6,991 nt of DNA from JAVBTT01 sp031556035 (GTDB lineage Bacteria > Bacillota > Clostridia > Oscillospirales > UBA929): NCBI GenBank assembly GCA_031556035.1, contig JAVBTT010000025.1, positions 1 to 6,991 on the forward strand. The letters run 5' to 3'. Made by a program: the position numbers and the translations under genes. Under the pieces are notes generated by a model that saw only the letters and a program-made list of their open reading frames with translations, ran no database searches and was not told the DNA's origin. This document shows, in pieces, positions 1 to 6,109 of this stretch (position 1 is the stretch's first letter; every line of letters begins with the position of its first letter).

Positions 1-36
1 CTTGCTTGACCGCAAGAGTGAAAAAGTTTGAAATTC

Positions 37-75
37 AAGGCTTTCACGGATTCACTCCGGGAAAGCCTTTCTTTG
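37..75 (+). terminator. Hairpin terminator of an upstream plus-strand gene
   Basis: A 9-bp perfect stem (AAGGCTTTC at 37-45 with GAAAGCCTT at 61-69) continues inward, after one A/G mismatch, into a 4-bp CGGA/TCCG stem closed by a 5-base loop (51-55). The sequence just after the stem is T-rich (TTTCTTT with the last stem bases). This is the form of a Rho-independent terminator acting on transcription that enters from the left, although the T-tract is interrupted by a C. The gene it would serve lies outside the window. Confidence 0.5.
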
Positions 76-78
76 CGA

Positions 79-92
79 GCCGCCTTAGCGGC
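79..92. repeat. Short GC stem-loop (GCCGC/GCGGC)
   Basis: GCCGC at 79-83 pairs perfectly with GCGGC at 88-92 around the 4-base loop CTTA. No T-tract follows on either strand, so it is not a terminator by itself. It lies between the terminator-like stem to the left and the two longer stem-loops to the right and may belong to the same structured element. Confidence 0.4.
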
Positions 93-111
93 GACAGCTT
101 GCCCTCGTTTT

Positions 112-137
112 CGATGACAAACTGTAGTTTGTCATCG
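112..137. repeat. Perfect 12-bp inverted repeat, two-base spacer
   Basis: CGATGACAAACT (112-123) is followed by a two-base spacer GT and by its exact reverse complement AGTTTGTCATCG (126-137). The stem is long and perfect, but no T-tract follows on either strand, so classic termination is not supported. It could be half of a dispersed intergenic repeat (REP- or MITE-like), a structured RNA element, or a protein-binding palindrome. I could not establish copy number from one window. Confidence 0.6.
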
Positions 138-140
138 GTC

Positions 141-166
141 AGAGACCGCCCCTCCGGGCGGTCTCT
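141..166. repeat. Perfect 11-bp GC-rich inverted repeat
   Basis: AGAGACCGCCC (141-151) pairs exactly with GGGCGGTCTCT (156-166) around the 4-base loop CTCC. It starts four bases after the preceding perfect stem-loop, making a tandem of two strong hairpins. No T-run follows on the plus strand (the next bases are GGGCGC), so a simple terminator role is not supported. The pair may be one repeat unit. Confidence 0.6.
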
Positions 167-256
167 GGGCGCTTAATACTAGTATAACGGGGGTGCTTTC
201 CGCCGCGGGATGACCTTCAAATGTTCTGCCATTATTCGCCATCACATAAATATAAA

Positions 257-285
257 TTGCCTTTTCCGCATGTCCCAGTTAAAAT
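257..285 (+). promoter_or_regulatory. Predicted sigma-A promoter of the GH88 gene
   Basis: A TTGCCT -35 box (257-262) and a TAAAAT -10 box (280-285) are separated by exactly 17 bases, the optimal spacer. Transcription would start near 292, giving a short leader of about 27 bases that contains the ribosome binding site. Positions 171-256, between the hairpin cluster and this promoter, show no gene and no obvious operator. Confidence 0.5.
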
Positions 286-301
286 ATAGGCATTAGAATT
301 T

Positions 302-308
302 AAGGAGG
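302..308 (+). promoter_or_regulatory. Shine-Dalgarno site of the GH88 gene
   Basis: AAGGAGG is a full anti-16S match lying 10 bases upstream of the GTG at 319. It is what fixes this non-ATG start, since no in-frame ATG lies nearby with comparable support. Confidence 0.75.
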
Positions 309-318
309 AAAAAAAGCA

Positions 319-1479
319 GTGAAGCACGAGGACAGATACCTAAGCGCCCCGCCGTGGGACGAGGCCAGGGTTAGAGACGAGCTCGACTTCTGCCGAACTA
401 AGATAGACGCGATGCTCCCGCGCTTTATTGACCACTGCCAGTCCCCGAGCAGCTATGGCGGGGTATACGCGCAGATAGACAACAGCGAATGGACGACTTC
501 GTTTTTCCCGGGGATGCTGTGGCTCATGTTCGAGTACACCGGGGACGGCAAATACAGGGACGCTGCAACGACTATCATGGCAAGCTTCAAGGACAGGCTG
601 GACAGGCGCTATCACACCGATATGCACGATATCGGCTTTCTGTATTCGCTGAGCAGCTATCCAGCCTGGCTGCTGTGCGGGGACAAGGAGGCGCGGGCGC
701 TTGTCGTTGAGGCGGCAGACATTCTCAAGGAGCGCTACTTCGACAGGGCAGGCATAATACAGGCGTGGGGCGACATCAGCGACCCGGAGAACCTGGGCAG
801 GATGATTATAGACTGCAATATGAATCTTCCGCTGTTGTACAGGGCCTCTGAACTGACCGGAGACAGGACATACTACGACATGGCGTACAGGCATATTAAA
901 AACGCGCAGAAATATATTGTGCGCCCGGACGATTCCACCTACCACACATACTACATGGATGTCGAGACGGGTGCGCCCAGGTTCGGCAAGACAGCCCAGG
1001 GCGCGTCGGACGACTCCTGTTGGGCGCGCGGGCAGGCGTGGGGCGTCTATGGCTTTACGCTCAGCTATCTGCACACCGGGGACGTGTCCCTGCTGGACAC
1101 CGCATGCAGGCTGGCGGACTACTATCTTGACCGCCTTCCAGAGGACTATGTCAACTACTGGGATCTCTCGTTTATTGACGGGGACGAGCCCAGGGATTCG
1201 TCGTCGTCGGTCATCTACTGTTGCGGTGCGCTGGAGTTCCTTAAGCACCTGCCGTATACCCATCCGCGCCGGAGGCTGTATGACAATTCGATAGGCATCA
1301 TAATGGATTCACTTGCAAAACGCTATACGACACGTGAAAACTCAGCTGAAGGCCTGCTTCTCCATGGGGTTTACTCCAAGCCGCACGGTAACGGGGTTGA
1401 CGAGTGCATGTCATGGGGGGACTATTACTATGTTGAGGCGCTCGTGCGCATGCTGGGCACCTGGAGGCTTTACTGGTAA
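319..1479 (+). CDS. GH88 family unsaturated glucuronyl hydrolase
   Basis: The 386-residue product is a glycoside hydrolase family 88 enzyme, an (alpha/alpha)6-barrel that hydrates and releases the 4,5-unsaturated uronic acid left at the non-reducing end by polysaccharide lyases. Seen in the sequence: HDIGFLY with D104, IDCNMNLPLLY with D165, the CWARGQAWG motif at 235-242, PRDSS at 291-295, and a C-terminal SWGDYYYVEAL. D104 and D165 are 61 residues apart, the same spacing as the catalytic pair D88/D149 of the Bacillus sp. GL1 enzyme. Length is normal and the protein appears complete. There is no signal peptide, so it should act in the cytoplasm on imported oligosaccharides. The start is GTG, chosen for its strong AAGGAGG site. 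It is first in a plus-strand pair with the DUF2264 gene. The sugar preference (glycosaminoglycan, xanthan, gellan or pectin-derived) cannot be told from sequence. The related family GH105 is less likely given the HDIGF and WARGQAW motifs. Confidence 0.9.
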   Translation: MKHEDRYLSAPPWDEARVRDELDFCRTKIDAMLPRFIDHCQSPSSYGGVYAQIDNSEWTTSFFPGMLWLMFEYTGDGKYRDAATTIMASFKDRLDRRYHTDMHDIGFLYSLSSYPAWLLCGDKEARALVVEAADILKERYFDRAGIIQAWGDISDPENLGRMIIDCNMNLPLLYRASELTGDRTYYDMAYRHIKNAQKYIVRPDDSTYHTYYMDVETGAPRFGKTAQGASDDSCWARGQAWGVYGFTLSYLHTGDVSLLDTACRLADYYLDRLPEDYVNYWDLSFIDGDEPRDSSSSVIYCCGALEFLKHLPYTHPRRRLYDNSIGIIMDSLAKRYTTRENSAEGLLLHGVYSKPHGNGVDECMSWGDYYYVEALVRMLGTWRLYW

Positions 1480-1481
1480 TG

Positions 1482-1510
1482 AAATACCCCGCTTCCGGCG
1501 GGGCATTTTA
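1482..1510 (+). terminator. Terminator-like hairpin between GH88 and DUF2264 genes
   Basis: CCCCGC (1487-1492) pairs with GCGGGG (1498-1503) around the loop TTCCG. After an A/C mismatch the stem extends through AAAT (1482-1485) against ATTT (1505-1508), and the sequence ends ATTTTA. It begins three bases after the GH88 stop. The T-tract is short, so it could be a leaky terminator or a 3' end stabiliser that lowers expression of the downstream gene. No good separate promoter is visible in the 46 bases that follow. Confidence 0.5.
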
Positions 1511-1555
1511 TCGCATTGCTATGGGCTTTTCGCCTGAAAGGAATTGGTGTTAATA

Positions 1556-3400
1556 ATGCAAATTTTTGATCTGCCTGTGACGCGCAATCCGCTTAAAACC
1601 CGCGCCGACGTGGAAACCGCCCTGCTCCAGATGCTTGAGCCGCTGCTGCCTCGCTTCTCCGAGGGCGGGGCGTTGCCGCACTTTGGCAATACGGCGGCGC
1701 ACTATTGCGAGCGCTCAGCCCGTATGGAGGGCTTTTCTCGACTTCTTTGGGGACTGGGCCCGCTGTGGACTCATTCTGACGAGACAAGATTTTTGGATAT
1801 AATCAGACGTGGGCTGATAAACGGGACGGATCCGCAAAGCCCGGAATACTGGGGCGAGGTGCATGATTTTGACCAGAAGATGGTGGAGATGGCGGCGATA
1901 TCGCTCGCGCTGTGCCTTGCCCCGGAGAAGCTGTGGGAACCGCTGACGAACGCGCAGAAGGACAATTTGTTCAACTTTATGAACGCGATAAACCGCTTCG
2001 ACATGCCCAGCAACAACTGGCTGTTTTTCCGAGTGCTGGTCAACACGATGTTCAGACTGCGCGGGCTGCCATACGACACGGCAATGCTGGAGAGCGACCT
2101 TGAACGCATCGACGGCTACTATATCGCGGACGGCTGGTATTTTGACGGCCAGCCCACTCAGATCGACTACTATATCCCGTTCGGGATGCACTATTACGGC
2201 CTTGTGTACTCGGTGCTGGCCAAGGATTTGGACCCGGCCCGCGCGGAGAAATTCCGGGGAAGGGCGAAGCTGTTCGCCCCCGACTTCCTGCTGTGGTTTG
2301 GAAAAGAGGGCGACGCGGTGCCATTTGGCAGGAGTCTGACATACCGCTTTGCTCAGGCGTCGTTTTTCTCGGCGCTGGCCTTTGCCGGAGAGGAGGCGCT
2401 GCCCTGGGGAGTGATAAAAGCCCATGTGCTGGGAAATCTGCGCTGGTGGATGAAGCGGCCGGTTTTCACGCCGGACGGCATTTTGTCGATAGGATACGCC
2501 TACCCAAACCTGTTTATGACCGAGACCTACAACGCGCCCGGCTCGCCGTACTGGGCCTTTAAGCTGTTTTTGTGCCTGGCGCTGGATGAGGATCATCCGT
2601 TCTGGCGGGCGGAAGAAGCCGCGATGGAACTGCCCGCTCAAAAGCTGCTCCCGCACGCCGGGATAATCGCCGCCAGGGACGACGCTTCCGGGCAGGCGGT
2701 GCTTTTCCCGGCGGGGCGCAAGTGCGCGTTCCTGGGAAGCCATACCGAGAAATACGAAAAACTCGCCTATTCCAACCTGTTCGGGTTCAGCATGGCAAGG
2801 GGATCGAACCTTGAGGAGGGCGCCTTCGACTGCGTCCTTGCCGTCAGCGAGTCGGGGGAGAATCACTACCGTATGCGGGACGGATTTGAGTGCGCGGAGG
2901 CCACGGAGGATTACACCCGCGTAAGGTACTCACCGATGCGGGGCGTGCTGGTCGAGACCTGGGTTGTCCCGATGCTGCCGTGGCATGTGCGTGTGCACCG
3001 CATAACTGCGCACAAGTCGATAGACGTCGCGGACGGGGCGTTCGCGATAGCCTCCGAAAGAGATATGGCGGGGTGTGAGCCTGATGAGATTATAGAGGAC
3101 GGGGACGGCATAACCGCCGCGTTCAAATGGGGGATAAGCGGGATAATACGGGCACACGGCCCGGGCTCGCCCGTGCTTGTGAAGGCTCAGCCCAATACAA
3201 ACCTGCTGGAGCCGCTCACCGTAATCCCAACCTGGACGGCGCGGCTTGAAAAGGGGGAGCATCTGCTGGTCACCATGGTAGTCGGGGATGCCGCGGGGTG
3301 CGTGGATAAAGCAATCAAGGAGAAGCCTGAGGTTAGCAAAGATGGCGGAAAGATAACCGTCTGCTCTAAAAATGGCAGGGCTGTGACCATTGCGCTCTGA
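1556..3400 (+). CDS. DUF2264 family protein, probable uronoside-active enzyme
   Basis: The 614-residue product matches the DUF2264 pattern: an N-terminal NPLKTRADVETALLQMLEPL, then a helical toroid with NNWLFFRV (about 153-160), DGWYFDGQPTQIDYY (about 193-207) and GDAVPFGRSLTYRFA (about 252-266), followed by a beta-rich C-terminal half from about 365. Length is normal for the family and no signal peptide is present, so it is probably cytoplasmic. From memory, DUF2264 overlaps CAZy GH154, which includes beta-glucuronidases; catalytic residues are not known to me. Placement just after a GH88 gene supports a role in cutting uronate-containing oligosaccharides. The start is uncertain: in-frame TTG (1544), GTG (1547) and ATG (1556) follow an AAAGGA site at 1537-1542. 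I chose ATG because family similarity begins shortly after it, although the 13-base spacing is long; the GTG is only 4 bases from the site. Confidence 0.85.
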   Translation: MQIFDLPVTRNPLKTRADVETALLQMLEPLLPRFSEGGALPHFGNTAAHYCERSARMEGFSRLLWGLGPLWTHSDETRFLDIIRRGLINGTDPQSPEYWGEVHDFDQKMVEMAAISLALCLAPEKLWEPLTNAQKDNLFNFMNAINRFDMPSNNWLFFRVLVNTMFRLRGLPYDTAMLESDLERIDGYYIADGWYFDGQPTQIDYYIPFGMHYYGLVYSVLAKDLDPARAEKFRGRAKLFAPDFLLWFGKEGDAVPFGRSLTYRFAQASFFSALAFAGEEALPWGVIKAHVLGNLRWWMKRPVFTPDGILSIGYAYPNLFMTETYNAPGSPYWAFKLFLCLALDEDHPFWRAEEAAMELPAQKLLPHAGIIAARDDASGQAVLFPAGRKCAFLGSHTEKYEKLAYSNLFGFSMARGSNLEEGAFDCVLAVSESGENHYRMRDGFECAEATEDYTRVRYSPMRGVLVETWVVPMLPWHVRVHRITAHKSIDVADGAFAIASERDMAGCEPDEIIEDGDGITAAFKWGISGIIRAHGPGSPVLVKAQPNTNLLEPLTVIPTWTARLEKGEHLLVTMVVGDAAGCVDKAIKEKPEVSKDGGKITVCSKNGRAVTIAL

Positions 3401-3404
3401 ATGC

Positions 3405-3449
3405 CGATATTATTCCGCCACCAAACGGAGAGGGCGATCAATAATATTG
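3405..3449 (+). terminator. Imperfect inverted repeat after the DUF2264 stop
   Basis: CGATATTATT (3405-3414) pairs with AATAATATTG (3440-3449), ten base pairs including one G-T pair. Inside, CGCC (3416-3419) pairs with GGCG (3433-3436). It begins four bases after the stop codon and is followed only by the weakly T-rich TTTATC. It may terminate or protect the plus-strand transcript. A separate T7 run at 3473-3479 lies too far away to belong to it. Confidence 0.3.
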
Positions 3450-3530
3450 TTTATCGAGGAACGAGCGGAAGATTTTTTTCAGGCCTAGTCCAAGCCACAG
3501 CGCAATAGAGCGTTATGAAGAGAGTATTTG

Positions 3531-3712
3531 GCAGATGCAAACGCCATTAAGCGTTATAATAGTTTGGCAACAAGCCGTTTGCGTATCTCAAGCTACTGTT
3601 TGAGACCATGCCCAACTGCACGACCGGACAGATCGGTGAGCTGCTCCCTTGGTCTCCGGTTGTTCAGGGAATACGCAAGGTGGGGGGATTTGACGGTAAC
3701 GTTCCATTGTGA
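3531..3712 (+). pseudogene. Decayed C-terminal fragment of an IS66-family transposase
   Basis: The frame 3563-3712 reads FGNKPFAYLKLLFETMPN, then a short stretch and IGELLPWSPVVQ, ending in TGA at 3710-3712. The elements (N)KPFAYLKLLFE..PN and LLPW are the conserved C-terminal signature of IS66-type (TnpC/Orf3) transposases, normally preceded by YSxxETAKANG. Just upstream in another frame, 3531-3569 reads ADANAIKRYNSLA, which resembles that preceding segment with the ETAKA part lost. In the signature's own frame, stops occur at 3548-3562. The catalytic DDE core, the other two IS66 genes and recognisable terminal repeats are absent, so this is a relic and not an active element. The assignment rests on remembered family motifs. 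Positions 3450-3530 show no further gene. Confidence 0.6.
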
Positions 3713-3739
3713 AAAAAAGCCTTGTTGCTGGTGTTGGGT

Positions 3740-5950
3740 TTATCTCCGACCGATCTTATCAAGCGGTATAATCTCAAACTCCGGGAGAGCTTCGCGTATC
3801 GCGTCAAGCCCTTCCGGCGTCAGCGTAAAGTCGGCGTTCGTATAGTCCCGGAAAATGTCCGTGCCCGCCTCGAAATTTGTACCGCCTCTGCCGTTATCGA
3901 GAAACAACTCGTCAATTGTCACACAGACGTTGCCGTCAAACAGATTGGTTTCAGACGGCGCGTGCTCGTATAAATAGTCGCTCAATGCCGTGTCGTCCCC
4001 GCTTGCGGCGATTGCGTTTGCTTTTTCATAGCCCTCCGGCGAAACATAGCGCCACAGCGTTTCCCACTGCGTACCCTTATATCGTTCCCGCCACAAATTG
4101 GAGAATATATCGACATTTTCGGTTACTTTGGGCCATACCTTATTGGGTCCATACCAATCTGTCAGGTCATATGTTGATTGCAGCCATGCATCCTGTCGGA
4201 CAGGCTCTCTATCCCAATCGCCCCAAGCCTGGAAAAACGCGGCGTGAGGTGAATCAACAAAAATGTTGTTTTTTACAACACCGAACTGTGCGCCGTTTGC
4301 CTTGATAGCTGAACCGAGCTCGGGACTTTTATCGGATGCATTAACGAACAGGTTGCCGTAAATATATGGCATAACCGCGCCGTCGTCGCAGAATATGGCC
4401 TGCTGCCCGATGCCGCCGTAGCTGTTGCCGATGTCGTGGAAGTAGTTGTAGCGTATGGTAATGCCGAGAACAGACGGATCAAAGCCGTAATAAATCGCGC
4501 CAGTGTCCGAAACGTCAAGCCCGGTGCGGTAAAATTCATTGTACTCGACCAACGCATCGTTTGAGCCGTTCAAAAACAGTGCCACGACAGGTTCGTCGTA
4601 TATCTCGTTGTTTCGAACAATCAAACCCACGCTGTCACACCAGATCGAGCCTGTGGTCCACTTCCGGAGGCGGTTGTTTGAGTGAATACTGTTGTTTTCA
4701 ATGACGTTGCCGCTCGGGGTGAGATCACGGCGCAGCCCGCCGTCCCACAGGTAAATGCTACCGTCGACCGTGTCGTAGATATTACAGTTGCTGACGGCGC
4801 AGTCCGTCGCGTCGTCCAGCGTGACAGCCCGCCTGGACAAGTGCGCGATTTCGCAGCCGTCAATATTTACATGATTGACATGATATCCAGCGATGCCGTC
4901 GCCTCGGGTATAACCGATGGTCAGCCCGCGAAAGGTGAGATGCTCAGCGCCGTCCATGCGTATGATGTCATTTTGCAGAACTGAGAGGTAAATGTCGGCT
5001 TCCTTGAACCCTTCCGGCGGGTAGAAACAAACAGCTTTGTTTTCATAATCGATGAAGCTTTCGCCCGGCACGTCAATCTCCTCAAGAAGATTGAACACAT
5101 AAAAGCGCGGGTTTTCCTGCGGTACATCCCAAAACCCGCCGGTGACAAGCTCGCCTGTCTCCGCGTTAAAGGATTTGACGTCAAAAACGCTGTTTGCCCA
5201 GTCCCAGCGCATAAAGACAACGGCATACATGCTTTTCCACGCGTCCGGCGACCAGACCTCAGAACGCTCTTTTAGCGCCTTCGAAGTCAGTCTGACCGGA
5301 GCTGACGGCTCGTCCGCAAGCGCCTCGGCACTGTCGGCGAAAAGAAAGGCCTGATTCTGCACATTGTTTGGGAATCGGGATATGGTAAGCGGCTCTCCGC
5401 CGATGTACATGTCGGGGCCTCCCGATGCGAAAGCATATTCCGAATCCGGCAGGATTGGACCGGGCCACTCATCGAGATAGCCCGACAGATCAATGTATAG
5501 GAGACTTTTCCGCGCTGTTTCATCCAAAACGCGGGAGAGTATCGCCTCATCGGTCACGGGCTTAAATTTTTCCGCCGGCAGCCTGATGCCGCCCGAAAGC
5601 AGCACTTTTTCCCCGTTATACGCCTGCCATGTGATCGGGGCGCTTTCCGTGCCGGAATCTTTCTCGTCAAAGCGCAGCGACTCGTCAAAGTAATACTCGC
5701 CGCCGCGTATGTTGACAGTAACAGGCTCATCCGACTGCGCTTTCAAGGCGCGAACCTCAAGCTGCGCGCGCTCAAGACTCTGAAACGGGTGCTCAAACGA
5801 ACCGTCCGCCATGTCGCTGCCGCTCTGTGAAACATAGAGATTGAGCCCCGGCGACAGCTCTGCCTTTTCGCGTTCGCAGCCGGAAAACAGCGACAGCGCC
5901 AACGTGGCGGCCACCAACAGGACAAAGTATCGCTTTATTTTATCAGACAC
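3740..5950 (-). CDS. Right-handed beta-helix lipoprotein, GH141-like
   Basis: The 736-residue product begins with a lipoprotein signal (SDKIKRYF, a hydrophobic stretch, LSLFSGC with C25 as the lipidated cysteine; the F at -3 is slightly atypical). It should be exported and anchored to the outer face of the membrane. After it come LYVSQSGSDMADGSFEHPF and LERAQLEVRAL, then VTVNIRGGEYYF and GEKVLLSGG, a layout typical of large beta-helix carbohydrate-active proteins such as GH141. From about 338 to 565 lie beta-helix coils with recurrent N/D-rich turns (VENNSIHSN-like, VRNNEIYD, VEYNEFYRTG, IRYNYFHDIG, IYGNLFVN, VKNNIFVDS) and the motifs SDTGAIYYG and FCDDGA. GH141 includes fucosidase and xylanase activities, but I cannot assign a substrate. 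An upstream in-frame ATG (6037) would extend the protein by 29 residues into the regulator remnant; I chose GTG 5950 because of its ribosome binding site and because the signal peptide then begins at residue 1. Confidence 0.8.
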   Translation of the reverse strand: MSDKIKRYFVLLVAATLALSLFSGCEREKAELSPGLNLYVSQSGSDMADGSFEHPFQSLERAQLEVRALKAQSDEPVTVNIRGGEYYFDESLRFDEKDSGTESAPITWQAYNGEKVLLSGGIRLPAEKFKPVTDEAILSRVLDETARKSLLYIDLSGYLDEWPGPILPDSEYAFASGGPDMYIGGEPLTISRFPNNVQNQAFLFADSAEALADEPSAPVRLTSKALKERSEVWSPDAWKSMYAVVFMRWDWANSVFDVKSFNAETGELVTGGFWDVPQENPRFYVFNLLEEIDVPGESFIDYENKAVCFYPPEGFKEADIYLSVLQNDIIRMDGAEHLTFRGLTIGYTRGDGIAGYHVNHVNIDGCEIAHLSRRAVTLDDATDCAVSNCNIYDTVDGSIYLWDGGLRRDLTPSGNVIENNSIHSNNRLRKWTTGSIWCDSVGLIVRNNEIYDEPVVALFLNGSNDALVEYNEFYRTGLDVSDTGAIYYGFDPSVLGITIRYNYFHDIGNSYGGIGQQAIFCDDGAVMPYIYGNLFVNASDKSPELGSAIKANGAQFGVVKNNIFVDSPHAAFFQAWGDWDREPVRQDAWLQSTYDLTDWYGPNKVWPKVTENVDIFSNLWRERYKGTQWETLWRYVSPEGYEKANAIAASGDDTALSDYLYEHAPSETNLFDGNVCVTIDELFLDNGRGGTNFEAGTDIFRDYTNADFTLTPEGLDAIREALPEFEIIPLDKIGRR

Positions 5951-6083
5951 CGGGTGCCCCCCTTTCATTTCTCGGATATATGGTGCGCGGTGAAACACTA
6001 AAACGGTCTGAAAGCTCTTTGGCAGTGACCGTTTCACGGGTAAGAAGTCTCGTTACTCTTTCAAACAAACGGTTAATTTTCAT
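5943..6083 (-). pseudogene. Truncated N-terminus of a YafY/WYL-type HTH regulator
   Basis: A 46-codon frame starting ATG at 6083 reads MKINRLFERVTRLL, TRETVTAKELSDRF, SVSPRTIY, then PRNERGAPGV and stop. The first 37 residues match the N-terminal HTH_11 winged helix typical of YafY/WYL-family regulators (MKINRL.....L, VTAKELAxxFxVSxRTIYRD). Full members are roughly 300 residues, so everything after the recognition helix is missing. Similarity stops at RTIY; removing one C near 5974 would restore RTIYRE in the frame of the lipoprotein's upstream extension. The stop overlaps the lipoprotein GTG start by 8 bases. It starts 26 bases after the hydrolase stop with no clear ribosome binding site. It is best read as a deletion remnant, but a translated leader peptide coupling into the lipoprotein is possible. 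Confidence 0.6.
5957..5965 (-). promoter_or_regulatory. Shine-Dalgarno site deciding the lipoprotein GTG start
   Basis: Read on the minus strand, AAAGGGGGG lies six bases upstream of the GTG at 5950-5948. No comparable site precedes the in-frame ATG codons at 5968 or 6037. The site falls inside the last codons of the truncated regulator reading frame, so translation of that frame could couple to the lipoprotein. Confidence 0.6.
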
Positions 6084-6109
6084 TGCAAATACTCAAAGAA
6101 AACGTGGAA

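Noticed and set aside
1..170. CRISPR array or tRNA/riboswitch suggested by the repeated stems
   Set aside because: The four stems have different sequences and no regular repeat-spacer pattern, no cloverleaf, and no riboswitch core that I recognise.
340..1263. 307-codon minus-strand open frame opposite the GH88 gene
   Set aside because: It is antisense to a complete, motif-rich GH88 gene; its translation is rich in R, V and P with no recognisable domain. It is a by-product of GC-biased codon use.
1715..2866. 383-codon minus-strand open frame opposite the DUF2264 gene
   Set aside because: Long but antisense to a well-supported gene, with a basic, low-information translation and no family motifs.
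3712..3739. T7 run on the minus strand about 22 bases after the lipoprotein stop, as a terminator
   Set aside because: No convincing hairpin precedes the T-run; the bases between (CAACACCAGCAACAAGG) do not fold into a stable stem.
3528..3845. 105-codon plus-strand open frame across the intergenic gap
   Set aside because: It runs into the 3' end of the lipoprotein gene on the other strand, and the transposase signature in this region is in a different frame. Only its first residues (ADANAIKRYNSLA) look like part of the relic.
5951..6037. 29-residue N-terminal extension of the lipoprotein from ATG 6037
   Set aside because: The extension overlaps the regulator remnant in another frame, has no ribosome binding site, and would bury the lipoprotein signal peptide. 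GTG at 5950 has a good site.
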